Assembly: GCF_052113205.1 (NCBI RefSeq)
Contig: NZ_JBFRCU010000017.1
Location: 31,352 to 95,351, forward strand
Reading direction: 5' to 3'
DNA from: Inquilinus sp052113205
GTDB taxonomy: Bacteria > Pseudomonadota > Alphaproteobacteria > DSM-16000 > Inquilinaceae
Length of the DNA: 64,000 nucleotides
Made by a program: the position numbers and the translations under genes. This document shows, in pieces, positions 1 through 8,903 of this stretch. The stretch's first letter is position 1, and the number at the start of each line of letters is the position of its first letter. Under the pieces are notes generated by a model, which did no database searches, was not told the DNA's origin, and saw only the letters and a list, made by a program, of their open reading frames with translations.

Positions 1-635
1 GATAGCAGCGACTGCCAGGACAGCGGCTGGACCACGTGGTCGGAGGTCAGGTTGGCGTCGATCGTCGCCGCCACCCGGGTGAAGGCCGGCTGCATTTGCG
101 ACCGCTGCGCCTGGCCCATCTTCACGCCCTGCAGGGCGAGGTCGAGGACGCCGAACAGCCCGCGCAGCGTCGGGTCTGCGCCCAGGCCGCCGAGCAGCGG
201 CTGGGCGGCGATGACGTCGTTCGCCGTCTGCTGCACCTCCTTCACCGACAGGAACAGGATGCCGTTCTTGTCGAAGAACGGCCCGCCATCCGGGCGACGG
301 ACGGTCCTGAACAGCGTCGGCTCCGCCGTCAGCGCCTGAGTCAACTGCACCGCCGCCGATTCCGCCAACTCCGGCGTCTGGCCGTCGATAACAATGGCCA
401 GCAGATTGGTGTTCTGTGGAAACGCCCTGTCGAGCGCGGCGTTGTCCAGCTGCCAGGGCAAATTGGGGTCGATCAGCTTGCCGGTGTCGGTGTTGACCGA
501 CAGGCGGTGCATCACCACCAGCACGGCGCAGACCGACAGCACCAGCGCGGCGCCGATCACCCACGGAGCGCGGCTCTGGCAGAAGGCGCCCAGATAGACC
601 AGGGCACGGGTCAGGGACAGTCTGGAGGCAGGCAC
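1..635 (-). CDS. hpnN: HpnN-like hopanoid RND/MMPL transporter, N-terminal part
   Basis: Partial gene running off the left edge; about 211 N-terminal residues are present. HpnN-type proteins are RND/MMPL exporters that move hopanoids to the outer membrane. The visible part has one hydrophobic segment at about residues 24-42, followed by a periplasmic region with the family-like stretch SVNTDTGKLIDPNLPW (46-61) and AFPQNTNLLAIVIDG (71-85), which resembles the porter domain of HpnN. The GTG at 635 is the first good start in frame and gives a short cytoplasmic tail before the helix; no strong Shine-Dalgarno is visible. The family call rests on the N-terminus only. A generic MMPL transporter is the alternative. 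Confidence 0.72.
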   Translation of the reverse strand, partial: MPASRLSLTRALVYLGAFCQSRAPWVIGAALVLSVCAVLVVMHRLSVNTDTGKLIDPNLPWQLDNAALDRAFPQNTNLLAIVIDGQTPELAESAAVQLTQALTAEPTLFRTVRRPDGGPFFDKNGILFLSVKEVQQTANDVIAAQPLLGGLGADPTLRGLFGVLDLALQGVKMGQAQRSQMQPAFTRVAATIDANLTSDHVVQPLSWQSLL

Positions 636-732
636 GCGGTCTGCTTTGCAATGACGGGAAGGGCAGGCGGGCGGGCAGAGTTGTATCCTGCTTCGCCGAT
701 GCGCGGAAGCTGTCCGGTGACCGGGCGCAGCA

Positions 733-1902
733 CTATGGCGCGGGGCGGGCGATCCGGGCCAGGCCCAGCCAGGCCAGCGCCGCCGCGGCGACGGCGGCCA
801 TCAGCAGCCAGGGATCGGCGCCGGTGACGCGCAGCGCCCAGGGAATCAGCGCGGTGGTCCCGGCCAGGCCGACGAAGGTGGTCAGGAAGGCATAGCCGGC
901 CTGGGCCATGTAGTGCAGCTCCGGCCGGATCCGGGTGCGGATCACGGTCTGGGCCGCCAGATAGGCGCCGCCGAAGGTCATGGCGTGGCCGAATTGGCTG
1001 AGGATGATCAGGGGCAAGGGCGGGTCGGTCGCCAGCAGCAGCCAGCGGCCGATCGCGACCAGGCAGCAGGCCGCCAGCAGCGTCGCCGGCGGGATCTTCT
1101 CCAGACGCCGTGCGGCATAGCGGTAGACCACGATCTCGGCGGCGACGGCGGCACCCCAGACGATGCCGGTGCTGCCCTTGGCGACGCCATGATCGATCCA
1201 CCAGATCGTGCCGAAGGAATAGTAAAAGGCGTGCGACGCCTGCAGCAGCAGGGCGGGGACCAGGAGCGGCGCCGCCACCGCCAACGCGGCGGCGCTGGCG
1301 CGCGGGTCGAGGCGCGGCGTCGGCGGCTGCCAGGACGGGCCGAGCACCGAGACGCACAGGCACAGCAGCAGCCCGGCGGCGATGTAGGGCAGCAGCGCCG
1401 CGCCGTCCGGCAGGACCAGCAGTGCCCCCATGCCGACATTGCCGACCATGAAGGCGAAGGAGCCCCAGGCGCGCATCCGGCCGTAGCCATGGCCGCTGCG
1501 CAGCGTGACGGTGTTGGCGAAGCTCTCGATCAGCGGGATCGAGCCGTAGACCAGCCCGACCGCCAGGACCGACAGCAGGCCGACGGTGCCGGGGTCGCCG
1601 ACCAGCGCGGCCGCGATCAGCACCAGCGCGGCGGCCAGCGCGGCGCCGGCGGCCACGCCGCCGGCCGGCAGCAGCAGGGTCGCGACCATGCCGAAGCCGA
1701 GGATGCAGACGGCGCGAAGGGCGAAGCCAGCGGCCATGGTCCAGCCGACCGCATCGGCGGCCAGGCCGCTCGCCGCCAGCCACACCGGCAGATAGGGGGT
1801 CAGGATGCCGCTGACCCCGTAATGCGCCGACAGGGCCGCGACCGCGCGCAGCCGGCCGTGGTCGCCCGTGGGCCGTGAAACGCCGTCCGAGGGACTGCTC
1901 AC
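733..1902 (-). CDS. MFS transporter
   Basis: About 389 residues, almost entirely hydrophobic helices with the ~12-segment pattern of the major facilitator superfamily. The N-terminal AHYGVSGILTPYLPVWL and the overall size resemble the MFS_1-like/HcaT (phenylpropionate permease-like) group, but the substrate cannot be read from sequence. I place the start at GTG 1902 because GGGAGAGG lies about 8 bases upstream. A longer frame from 1935 would translate a perfect palindrome (1907-1935) and is unlikely. It follows the sugar ABC/dehydrogenase genes on the same strand and could be co-transcribed with them, although the palindrome sits between. Confidence 0.85.
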   Translation of the reverse strand: MSSPSDGVSRPTGDHGRLRAVAALSAHYGVSGILTPYLPVWLAASGLAADAVGWTMAAGFALRAVCILGFGMVATLLLPAGGVAAGAALAAALVLIAAALVGDPGTVGLLSVLAVGLVYGSIPLIESFANTVTLRSGHGYGRMRAWGSFAFMVGNVGMGALLVLPDGAALLPYIAAGLLLCLCVSVLGPSWQPPTPRLDPRASAAALAVAAPLLVPALLLQASHAFYYSFGTIWWIDHGVAKGSTGIVWGAAVAAEIVVYRYAARRLEKIPPATLLAACCLVAIGRWLLLATDPPLPLIILSQFGHAMTFGGAYLAAQTVIRTRIRPELHYMAQAGYAFLTTFVGLAGTTALIPWALRVTGADPWLLMAAVAAAALAWLGLARIARPAP

Positions 1903-1906
1903 CGCG

Positions 1907-1935
1907 TTGCCTCTCCCGCCAGGCGGGAGAGGCAA
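1907..1935. repeat. Perfect 29-base palindrome between oxidoreductase and MFS gene
   Basis: Arms of 14 bases (TTGCCTCTCCCGCC and its exact complement) around a single A. It starts 29 bases beyond the oxidoreductase stop, so it can form a hairpin in the minus-strand transcript. Its distal arm contains the GGGAGAGG that acts as ribosome-binding site for the MFS start at 1902. There is no T-run, so a classical terminator is doubtful; a dispersed REP-like element is also possible. Confidence 0.7.
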
Positions 1936-1963
1936 TACGAAGCGATGGGCCGGCGCCGTTTTC

Positions 1964-3238
1964 TCACAGCCGGACCATGGTGCCGGTGCGGCGCGAGCGT
2001 TCGGCGGCGAAGGCCATGAAATGGCTGTCCAGCGATTCTTCCAGCGAGGTCAGGGCGACATTGACTTGGCTGCGGCCGCGGCGCTGGATCTGCCGGCCCA
2101 GGAACTCGGCCATCAGCCGATCGTCGCCGCCTGCATGGCCACCGTCGCCGGGCACGGTCAGGCGGATCGTGGTGATGTCGTCGGTGCGGAAGTCGATCAC
2201 CGTGATCTCGTTCTTCTCCAGATGCCCGGCGATCTCGCCATGGGTGCCCATCAGATGCAATGTCCGGGTGTTCTCGGCGGTGAAGGCGCTGACGTTCAGC
2301 GTGGCGCTGACGCCGTTGGCGAAGCGCATCGCCACCACCTGGTTGTCGACCACGTCGTTGTCGCAGCGATAGACGCAGCGGCCATAGGGCCCCTCGCGCA
2401 GGGCGGCGCGGATGCCATCGGGCGAGGTGTCGAGGCTCAGCACCTTGTGCGGCCAGGCATCGGCCGGCTTGAACTTCTCGAGATAGATTCGCTGGGCGGA
2501 ATAGGGGCAGACCCGCTCGACCTTGCAGCCCTCGTCGCAGCGGTCGGTCGACCCATCGGGCGCGTTCTCGCGCCGGAAATGCGCCAGTGAGCCGTAGGAG
2601 GAGACCTCCTGGCAGGGCGCCCCGGCCAGCCAGCGGATGATGTCCAGGTCGTGGCAGGTCTTGGCCAGGATCAGCGGGCTGGACTCCTCCTCCCGCCGCC
2701 AGTTGCCGCGTACGAAGCTGTGGGCGAAATGCCAGTAGCCGATGTGCTCGGTCTGGCGCAGCGTCACCAGCCGGCCGATCACGCCGCGGTCCAGGATCTC
2801 TTTGATGCGCGAGAAGAAGGCGGTGTAGCGCAGCACATGGGCGACTGTCACATCCGCCCCGGTCTCCCGCGCCGCCTCCGCCAGGATACGGGTCTCCTCC
2901 TCGGTCGGCGAGATCGGCTTCTCCAGCAGGATGCCGAGGCCGCGGCGGATCGCGGCCAGCGCCGGCTCCAGATGCAGCGCGTCCGGGGTGGTGATCAGCA
3001 CCGCGTCCAGTTCGGTCTCGCGCGCCAGCAGGTCGCGCCAGTCGGCATAGAGATGCTCGGATCCCAGGCCGTGCCGGGCGGCGGCGTCCTGCAGGCGGTC
3101 GGCCCGCGGGTCGGCGATGGCGACGATCCGCGCCTGGTCCGGCCGGCGGCGGATATAGTCGCCATAGGCCTCGATGCCGCGGCTGCCGGCGCCGATCACC
3201 GCGACGCGGATCTGCTGGGATTTCAGGGATTTGGACAT
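1964..3238 (-). CDS. Gfo/Idh/MocA-family oxidoreductase
   Basis: 424 residues. An NAD(P)-dependent sugar or cyclitol dehydrogenase of the glucose-fructose oxidoreductase/inositol dehydrogenase family. The N-terminus has the Rossmann motif VAVIGAGSRG (about 13-22), and EKPIS is the conserved EKP catalytic/cofactor motif at about 100-105. A cysteine cluster of the form C-x3-C-x5-CPYSA in the middle is seen in a known subgroup of this family and probably binds a metal. The ATG at 3238 gives the standard N-terminus; frame upstream is antisense noise. It ends the sugar ABC operon, so its substrate is probably the imported sugar or a derivative. The exact substrate is unknown. Confidence 0.9.
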   Translation of the reverse strand: MSKSLKSQQIRVAVIGAGSRGIEAYGDYIRRRPDQARIVAIADPRADRLQDAAARHGLGSEHLYADWRDLLARETELDAVLITTPDALHLEPALAAIRRGLGILLEKPISPTEEETRILAEAARETGADVTVAHVLRYTAFFSRIKEILDRGVIGRLVTLRQTEHIGYWHFAHSFVRGNWRREEESSPLILAKTCHDLDIIRWLAGAPCQEVSSYGSLAHFRRENAPDGSTDRCDEGCKVERVCPYSAQRIYLEKFKPADAWPHKVLSLDTSPDGIRAALREGPYGRCVYRCDNDVVDNQVVAMRFANGVSATLNVSAFTAENTRTLHLMGTHGEIAGHLEKNEITVIDFRTDDITTIRLTVPGDGGHAGGDDRLMAEFLGRQIQRRGRSQVNVALTSLEESLDSHFMAFAAERSRRTGTMVRL

Positions 3239-3276
3239 CGGTCTTGGCTTTCGGCTCGAACGATGGAGTTGGGAGG

Positions 3277-4113
3277 CTAGCCCTTTACCGCGCCGGCGAT
3301 CATGCCGCGGGTGAAGTGCTTCTGGACCAGGGCGAACAGGATGGCGGCGGGCAGGGTGGTGACGACGCCGGCGGCCATCAGATAGTCCCAGCGGATCACG
3401 TTCTCGCCGACGAAGCGGGTCAGGGCCAGGGTGACCGGCCATTTGCCGTCGTCGGTCAGCATCACCAGCGGGAAGATCAGGTCGCTCCAGGCGTGGATGA
3501 AGGTATAGATCGCGGTCATCGCCAGGCCCGGCCGCACCACCGGCAGGATGACGTGCCACAGGCTCTTCAGGCGAGAGCAGCCGTCGACCATCGCCGCCTC
3601 CTCCAGCTCGCGCGGGATGCCCAGCAGGAAGCCGTGCAGCAGCCAGATCGCGATCGGCGTGGCCAGGGCGACGTCGCACAGGATCACCGAAAGGTAGGTG
3701 TCCAGCAGCCCGACCGCGATCATGAATTCGTAGAGCGGGATGACGATGACGATCGGCGACAGCATCTGCGTCGCCAGCACCAGGAACAGCAGCGTGGTGC
3801 GGCCGGTGAAGCGGAACCGCGCCAGGCCGTAGGCGCCGAGAAAGCCGAAGCTGGTCGAGATCGCGGCGGCGATGCCGGCGATGATCAGGCTGTTGCCCAG
3901 CGCCTCGATCACCCGGTACTGGCCGAACAAGGCGCGGGCGTAGTTACCGAAATCCAGGCTGCGCGGCAGGAACTCCGGTGGCCAGACGTAGAGCCGGTCA
4001 TAAGGGGTGAAGGAGGTCTTCAGCATCACCCAGACCGGCAGCAGAAGGAAGCCCAGCAGCAGGATCAGGGCGCCGTGCCGGCCGATTTCCGGCAGGGTGC
4101 GACGCGTGGTCAT
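3277..4113 (-). CDS. Carbohydrate ABC transporter permease (MalG type)
   Basis: 278 residues with six predicted membrane helices; inner-membrane half of a CUT1-family sugar importer. The cytoplasmic EAA loop reads EEAAMVDGCSRLKSLWHVILP, and the C-terminus ends in the typical GMIAGAVKG. The ATG at 4113 overlaps the stop of the upstream permease (ATGA), which shows translational coupling. It pairs with the permease at 4110-5033 and the binding protein at 5038-6276. No ATPase gene is present in this operon, so the pair must recruit an MsmK/UgpC-like ATPase from elsewhere. Confidence 0.93.
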   Translation of the reverse strand: MTTRRTLPEIGRHGALILLLGFLLLPVWVMLKTSFTPYDRLYVWPPEFLPRSLDFGNYARALFGQYRVIEALGNSLIIAGIAAAISTSFGFLGAYGLARFRFTGRTTLLFLVLATQMLSPIVIVIPLYEFMIAVGLLDTYLSVILCDVALATPIAIWLLHGFLLGIPRELEEAAMVDGCSRLKSLWHVILPVVRPGLAMTAIYTFIHAWSDLIFPLVMLTDDGKWPVTLALTRFVGENVIRWDYLMAAGVVTTLPAAILFALVQKHFTRGMIAGAVKG

Positions 4114-5033
4114 TCCTCGCCCCCTTTCAGCACGCGCCAGTACAGCAGCGACACCGACATCAGGATGGCGAAGACCACGACGGCCATGGCCGAAGAGGTG
4201 CCGAAGTCGAAATTGCCGAAGGCGGTCTCGTAGATCTGGATCGGCAGGGTGGCGGTGGCGCCGGCCGGCCCGCCCTTGGTCAACGGCCAGATCACCTGGA
4301 AGGAGTTGAAGGTCCAGACGGTCGACAGCAGCACGCAGGTCATCAGCACCGGCCGCAGCAGCGGCAGGGTGATGCGGCGGAAGATCTGGACCGGCCGGGC
4401 GCCATCGATCCACGCCGCCTCGACGAGATCGTCGGGGATGCGCTGCAGCCCGGCCATCAGCGTCACCACCATGAAGGGGATGCCGAGCCAGGCGTCGACC
4501 ACCACGGTGGCGATGAAGGCCGTGGTCTCCTGGCCGAGGAAGGAGATCGGCTCGCGGATCGCGCCGGTGACCAGGAGCACGGCGTTGATCCAGCCGGACT
4601 GGCCGTCCAGCACCCAGCGCCAGGAGATCGCGGCGATCACCGCCGGCGTCACCCAAGGCAGCATCAGCAGCGCCAGGTAGACCTTGCGGCCGGGGAAGGG
4701 GCGCTGCAGCAGCAACGCCCCGCCCAGGCCGATCAAAAGCTTCGCCCCCACCGAGCAGGCGGTCCACACCACCGTCAGCTGCAGCGTCCGCAGGAAGGCC
4801 GGCTCCTGCACCAGCGCCAGGAAGTTCTCACTCCCGACGAAGTCGTTGCCCTCCCAAGGCGCGGTCAGCACCACATGGTGCACCGACTGCCAGAAGATGC
4901 GCAGGACCGGCAGGCCCAGCAGCGCCGCGATCAGCAGCAGCGGCAGCGCCAGATAGGGCCAGGGCGCCCGGTCCGGCGACCAGGGGCGGGCGCGGGTGGC
5001 TCTCCGCGGCGCGGTGGAGGCGAGCGCGACCAC
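4110..5033 (-). CDS. Carbohydrate ABC transporter permease (MalF/UgpA type)
   Basis: About 307 residues from GTG 5033, six or more helices beginning with WPYLALPLLLIAALLGLPV. The EAA loop is VEAAWIDGARPVQIFRRITLP. Partner of the MalG-type permease in a CUT1 sugar importer. An alternative ATG at 5087 would overlap the binding-protein gene by 50 bases and add an arginine-rich tail; GTG 5033, seven bases after that stop, looks more natural but has no clear Shine-Dalgarno, so the start is uncertain. The 3' end overlaps the next permease by four bases. Confidence 0.9.
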   Translation of the reverse strand: MVALASTAPRRATRARPWSPDRAPWPYLALPLLLIAALLGLPVLRIFWQSVHHVVLTAPWEGNDFVGSENFLALVQEPAFLRTLQLTVVWTACSVGAKLLIGLGGALLLQRPFPGRKVYLALLMLPWVTPAVIAAISWRWVLDGQSGWINAVLLVTGAIREPISFLGQETTAFIATVVVDAWLGIPFMVVTLMAGLQRIPDDLVEAAWIDGARPVQIFRRITLPLLRPVLMTCVLLSTVWTFNSFQVIWPLTKGGPAGATATLPIQIYETAFGNFDFGTSSAMAVVVFAILMSVSLLYWRVLKGGEE

Positions 5034-5037
5034 GGGG

Positions 5038-6276
5038 TCAGGCGCGCGGTTCGATGCGGGCCTTGCGGATCTTCTCCGCCGCCGCATCCAGCGCCTCCTG
5101 CGGCGTCGCCTTGCCCAGGATCGCCGACTGCACCGCCTCGACCAGGATCTTCTCGAAAGGCTGCCAGGCCCGCGGCGTCGGCTGGGCGAAACCGTTCGCC
5201 TTCATGGCGATGAAGGTCTGCCAGAACGGCGTCTTGAAGGTGTCCATCTGCTCCTCCTCCGCCAGCAGCGGCACCAGCCCGCTGGTCGCGTCCCATTTGG
5301 CGTGGATGTCGGGCTGCAGCAGATAGGCGACGAACTTGCCGGCCGCCTCGGGATGCTCGCTCTTGGCCGAGATGGCGAGGCTGTCGGAGACCAGCTCGCC
5401 CTTGCACTCCTTGCCGCAGGGCAACGGCGCGACGGCGTAGGGCGCGGTCTTGTTGTCGGGGTCGAGGCCCATGATCGCCTTGCCCCAGGGGCCGCTGACC
5501 ATCATCGCGATCTTGCCCTGGGCGAACAGCGGCGGGTGCTGCTCGCGGTTCAACTCCAGCGGGTTGGGCACGACCTTGTCCTTCTGGAACAGGTCGACAT
5601 AGAACTGCAGCGCGCCCACCGCCTCCGGGCTGTTGATCTTGGTCTCGCCCGACGAATCAAAGGCTTCGCCGCCGTTCTGGTAGACGAAGTTCAGGAACTG
5701 GCTGACCAGGGTGACGTGGGCGGCCGCGGCGGTGGCGTAGCCGTACATGCCCGGGTTCTTCTCGGTCACCGCCTTGGCCGTCGCCACCAGCTCGTCCCAG
5801 GTCTTGGGCGGGGTCGGGATCAGGTCGGTGCGGTAGTAGAGGGCCTGGGTCGAGAACGCCATCGGCACGGCCATCTGCTTGCCGCCGAACTGCGCCGCGA
5901 CGCGCACCGGCTCCGGGATCCGCCCCAGCGTCTCGGCGTCGACCAGGCCATCCACCGGCTGGATCGCGCCCATCATCGAGAACTCCGCGACGTTGCGGGT
6001 GCCGATATAGGCGACATCGGCGGCGCGGCCGGCGATGAAGTCGGTCGACAGCTTCTGGAACGCCTCGTCCCAGCCCACGCCCTCGACCTTCACGGTGATG
6101 TCCGGGTTCTTCTCCTGGAAGCCGGCGACGATCTCGCCCAGCAGCTTCTGGTTCCGCTCCTCACTGGCCCCGGGGATGAAGAAGCGGATCTCCTCGGCCA
6201 GGGCCGGCCCGGCGAGGCCGGCGGCGATGACGAGGATGCAAAGGCTCGGCCCGAGCCGCGTTGTGCGCAGGTTCAT
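5038..6276 (-). CDS. Sugar ABC transporter substrate-binding protein
   Basis: 412 residues. Periplasmic sugar-binding protein of the extracellular solute-binding family 1. It has a signal peptide (about 1-27, ending in GPALA before EEIRFF) and the family features ADVAYIGTRNVAEF (about 85-98) and MMVSGPWGKAIMG near residue 260. First structural gene after the ROK regulator, followed directly by two permeases. The ligand is not predictable; the neighbouring ROK regulator and Gfo/Idh dehydrogenase argue for a mono- or disaccharide or polyol. Confidence 0.93.
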   Translation of the reverse strand: MNLRTTRLGPSLCILVIAAGLAGPALAEEIRFFIPGASEERNQKLLGEIVAGFQEKNPDITVKVEGVGWDEAFQKLSTDFIAGRAADVAYIGTRNVAEFSMMGAIQPVDGLVDAETLGRIPEPVRVAAQFGGKQMAVPMAFSTQALYYRTDLIPTPPKTWDELVATAKAVTEKNPGMYGYATAAAAHVTLVSQFLNFVYQNGGEAFDSSGETKINSPEAVGALQFYVDLFQKDKVVPNPLELNREQHPPLFAQGKIAMMVSGPWGKAIMGLDPDNKTAPYAVAPLPCGKECKGELVSDSLAISAKSEHPEAAGKFVAYLLQPDIHAKWDATSGLVPLLAEEEQMDTFKTPFWQTFIAMKANGFAQPTPRAWQPFEKILVEAVQSAILGKATPQEALDAAAEKIRKARIEPRA

Positions 6277-6332
6277 TCTAGCCTCCCGTGGCTGGTGTTG
6301 GTTGGCTTGGGGATAGCCCCGATCCCGGAGGA

Positions 6333-7478
6333 TCAGGGCGGGCGTCTCATCCCGCCCTGGCGCAACAGCAGGTCCAGCGCCAGGCCGACCGCGCCGCGCA
6401 GATAGCCGTCGCCCTCATCGGGGCTGATGACGATCCCGGTGCGGCATTCGTCGAAATTGTAGCCATGGGCGCGGAAGCTCTCGTTCAGCGCCTTCAGCAG
6501 ATAGATGTTCAGCGCCGGCTGCGGCGCCCGGAACACGATCGCCTCCAGGTCGAACAGGTTGGCGACCTGGGCTAGGGCCTGGCCGATCCAGCGGCCGGCG
6601 CAGTCGAAGATCTCGATCGCCTCCGGGTCGCCCTGCGACGCGATATGGGCCAGCACGGCGATGTCGTCGGACAGGCCGCGCTTCAGCGCCTGGCGCGAGA
6701 TGGCGGACAGGGAGGCCANCGACGCCAGGCAACCGCATTTGCCGCAGCGGCAGGCGGCGCCGGAATAGGGTGCCAGCGACAGGTGGCCGATCTCGCCGGC
6801 CTGGCCCTTGCCGCGATAGACGTCGCCGTTGATCGAGATGCCGGAGCCGATCTCGTTCTGCAGGCTCACCACGGCGTAGTTCTCATAGGCCCGGGCCAGG
6901 CCCAGCATGCGCTCGGCGACGACGATGGCGTTGGACGGGGTCTCGGCCGCGACGCCGATGCCGAAGGCGTCCTGCAGCGCCGCGGTCAGGCGCTGGCCGG
7001 CGCCGATCACCTCGGCCCGGCGCGGCCCGACCTCGCCCAGCACCACGCCGCCGGCGGCGAGGGCGTCCCAGCCGGGGCCGCCCTGGCGGCGCAGGCGGTC
7101 CAGCGCGTCGACCAGCGGCGACGGGTCGTCATTGGCCGGGACGGGCAGGGGGATTGGGCTCTGCTTCGGCGTGCCGGCCAGGTCGGCGATCACCAGCTGT
7201 GCCGATTCGGCGCCGAGATGCAGGCCCAGCAGCGTGCCGTAGCCGGGGTCGAGGTCCAGCATCATCCGCGGCCGGCCGCCGCCCGACGCCTTGGCGCCGG
7301 TCTCGCGCAGCAGGCCGTGGCCGATCAGGGTGCGGACCAGGGGGGTCATGGCCGAGGCGCTGAGGCCGAGCTCGCGCGCCGCCTCGATCCGGCTGGCGCC
7401 GCCGCGGCGGTGGATCAGGCGCAGCAGCTCAGAGGCATCACGCCCGCGCAGATCCAGCTCTCCGATGCCTCGCCCCAT
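6333..7478 (-). CDS. ROK-family transcriptional regulator
   Basis: 381 residues from ATG 7478, which has GGAGG six bases upstream; a longer frame to 7532 lacks this. The N-terminal winged helix-turn-helix covers about residues 14-60 (ASRIEAARELGLSASAMTPLV). The ROK sugar-kinase-like domain follows, with GEIGHLSL (228-235, metal-site histidine) and the zinc motif CRCGKCGC (243-250). The acidic residue usual after this motif is replaced, and residue 254 is undetermined because base 6719 is N. Such NagC/Mlc/XylR-type proteins repress sugar uptake genes, here most likely the ABC operon that begins 56 bases downstream. Confidence 0.9.
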   Translation of the reverse strand: MGRGIGELDLRGRDASELLRLIHRRGGASRIEAARELGLSASAMTPLVRTLIGHGLLRETGAKASGGGRPRMMLDLDPGYGTLLGLHLGAESAQLVIADLAGTPKQSPIPLPVPANDDPSPLVDALDRLRRQGGPGWDALAAGGVVLGEVGPRRAEVIGAGQRLTAALQDAFGIGVAAETPSNAIVVAERMLGLARAYENYAVVSLQNEIGSGISINGDVYRGKGQAGEIGHLSLAPYSGAACRCGKCGCLASXASLSAISRQALKRGLSDDIAVLAHIASQGDPEAIEIFDCAGRWIGQALAQVANLFDLEAIVFRAPQPALNIYLLKALNESFRAHGYNFDECRTGIVISPDEGDGYLRGAVGLALDLLLRQGGMRRPP

Positions 7479-7564
7479 CTCGCCTCCGCGCGCTGCTCTT
7501 CGTTCTCGAAGGCTGCGTCTGATGGGACTCATATTTCAGGATGCCGCAGCGGACAAGCCTGATA

Positions 7565-7581
7565 ATTTCTATTTCAGAAAT
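7565..7581. promoter_or_regulatory. Candidate ROK operator
   Basis: Inverted repeat ATTTCT-ATTTC-AGAAAT, AT-rich in a GC-rich setting, lying between the divergent ROK and GST genes. The heptamer ATTTCAG occurs here (7571-7577) and again at 7533-7539. NagC/Mlc-type operators are AT-rich with TTATTT-like ends, so autoregulation is plausible. Position and symmetry are seen; binding is inferred. Confidence 0.4.
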
Positions 7582-7683
7582 AAGTCGAGGACGCGACCGA
7601 GACACCGTCGCATCGGCGTCCTGCGTCCGAGCGGGGTTGTTAACCTCGAGGCCGTGGTCGGAAGATAGCTGCCTGATTCCCCG

Positions 7684-8400
7684 ATGTCCGAGCCGCGACC
7701 GACGATGCCCGACACCCTCACCCTCTACGAGCTGGCCGGCGCCGATGCCGCGCTGCGCTTCAGCCCGCATTGCTGGAAGACCCGCATGGCCCTGGCCCAT
7801 AAGGGGCTGGAGGCGGACCGGGTGCCGTGGCGGTTCACGGAGAAGGAGGCGATCGCCTTCTCCGGCCAGGGGCTGGTGCCGGTGCTGGTGCATGACGGCG
7901 AGACCGTCTCCGACTCCTGGCGGATCGCGCTGTATCTGGAGGAGCGGTTCCCCGACCGGCCGTCGCTGTTCGGCGGTCCCGGCGGCATCGCGCCGGCGCG
8001 CTTCGTCAACGACTGGGCCGACATGACCCTGTCTCCCGCGATCGCGCGCATCATCCTGCTCGACATCCATGACCGGGTGCATGACACCGACCGCGCCTAT
8101 TTCCGCGCCAGCCGCGAGACGCGGTTCGGACGGACGCTGGAGGAGGCCGTGGCCGACCGGCCGGCGCATCTGGCCACCTTCCGCCAGGCCCTGGCCCCGC
8201 TGCGACGGAATCTGGCCAGCGCCCCCTTCATCGCCGGGCCGGCGCCGGCCTATGCGGATTACTGTGTCTTCGGCATGCTGATGTGGGCCCGCTGCATCAG
8301 CCCGGTCGAGCTGCTGGAGAGCGACGATCCGGTCTTCGCCTGGCGCGACCGGCTGCTCGACGCCTTCGGCGGCGTGGCCCGGGCGGCGCCCTGCGCCTAG
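7684..8400 (+). CDS. Glutathione S-transferase family protein
   Basis: 238 residues. The N-terminal thioredoxin-like domain (about 10-85) contains SPHCWKTRMALAHKGL, the conserved cis-proline segment GLVPVLVHDG and SDSWRIALYLEERFP, which corresponds to the glutathione-binding E/D-S region. A helical C-terminal domain follows. Cytosolic; probably conjugates or isomerises small electrophiles with glutathione, substrate unknown. Start could be the ATG at 7684 or the in-frame ATG at 7705. It converges on and overlaps the GNAT gene by four bases. Confidence 0.88.
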   Translation: MSEPRPTMPDTLTLYELAGADAALRFSPHCWKTRMALAHKGLEADRVPWRFTEKEAIAFSGQGLVPVLVHDGETVSDSWRIALYLEERFPDRPSLFGGPGGIAPARFVNDWADMTLSPAIARIILLDIHDRVHDTDRAYFRASRETRFGRTLEEAVADRPAHLATFRQALAPLRRNLASAPFIAGPAPAYADYCVFGMLMWARCISPVELLESDDPVFAWRDRLLDAFGGVARAAPCA

Positions 8401-8888
8401 GGCGCGACGTCGAAGGCCGGGTGGAACGTCACCGTTCCGCCCGGCACCTCGGCGCCGAAGGGCAGCACCAGGAAGTATTGGGACGGGATGCCCGGCGATT
8501 GCAGCCGTGGGTCGGCGGTGAAGCCGAAGCGGCTGTAGTAGCCCGGCGCCCCGGCCAGGACGCAGCCTTGGGCGCCGAGGGCGCGGATCCGGTCGAGGCC
8601 GGCGCGGATCAGGGCCTGGCCGATGCCCTGGCCCTGCCGGTCGGGGCGGACCGCCACGGGGCCGAGCCCGTACCAGTCCCGGGCCGTGCCGTCGATGGCG
8701 ACGGGCGAAAAGGCGACCTGGCCAAGGATTTGGCCGTCCTCCTCCGCCACCAGCGCCAGCGCTCCGGCGGCCCGCAGCGCGTCGAGGATGGCCGGCTCGC
8801 GGCCGTCGCTGTAGGGCCGGCCGCGGAAGGCGTCGCCGACCAGCTGCCGCACCACGGCATCGTCATCCGGCTGCTGGTCCCTGATCAT
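8397..8888 (-). CDS. GNAT-family N-acetyltransferase
   Basis: 163 residues covering one GNAT domain. The acetyl-CoA pyrophosphate loop is VRPDRQGQGIGQALI (about 78-92), preceded by the beta strand GLGPVAV. The C-terminal GYYSRFGF is typical of the YhbS-like group that acts on small molecules or protein N-termini. Acetyl acceptor unknown. The gene converges with the GST gene and is followed upstream by a small hypothetical on the same strand. Confidence 0.9.
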   Translation of the reverse strand: MIRDQQPDDDAVVRQLVGDAFRGRPYSDGREPAILDALRAAGALALVAEEDGQILGQVAFSPVAIDGTARDWYGLGPVAVRPDRQGQGIGQALIRAGLDRIRALGAQGCVLAGAPGYYSRFGFTADPRLQSPGIPSQYFLVLPFGAEVPGGTVTFHPAFDVAP

Positions 8889-8903
8889 GCCGCTGTCCCC
8901 GAC

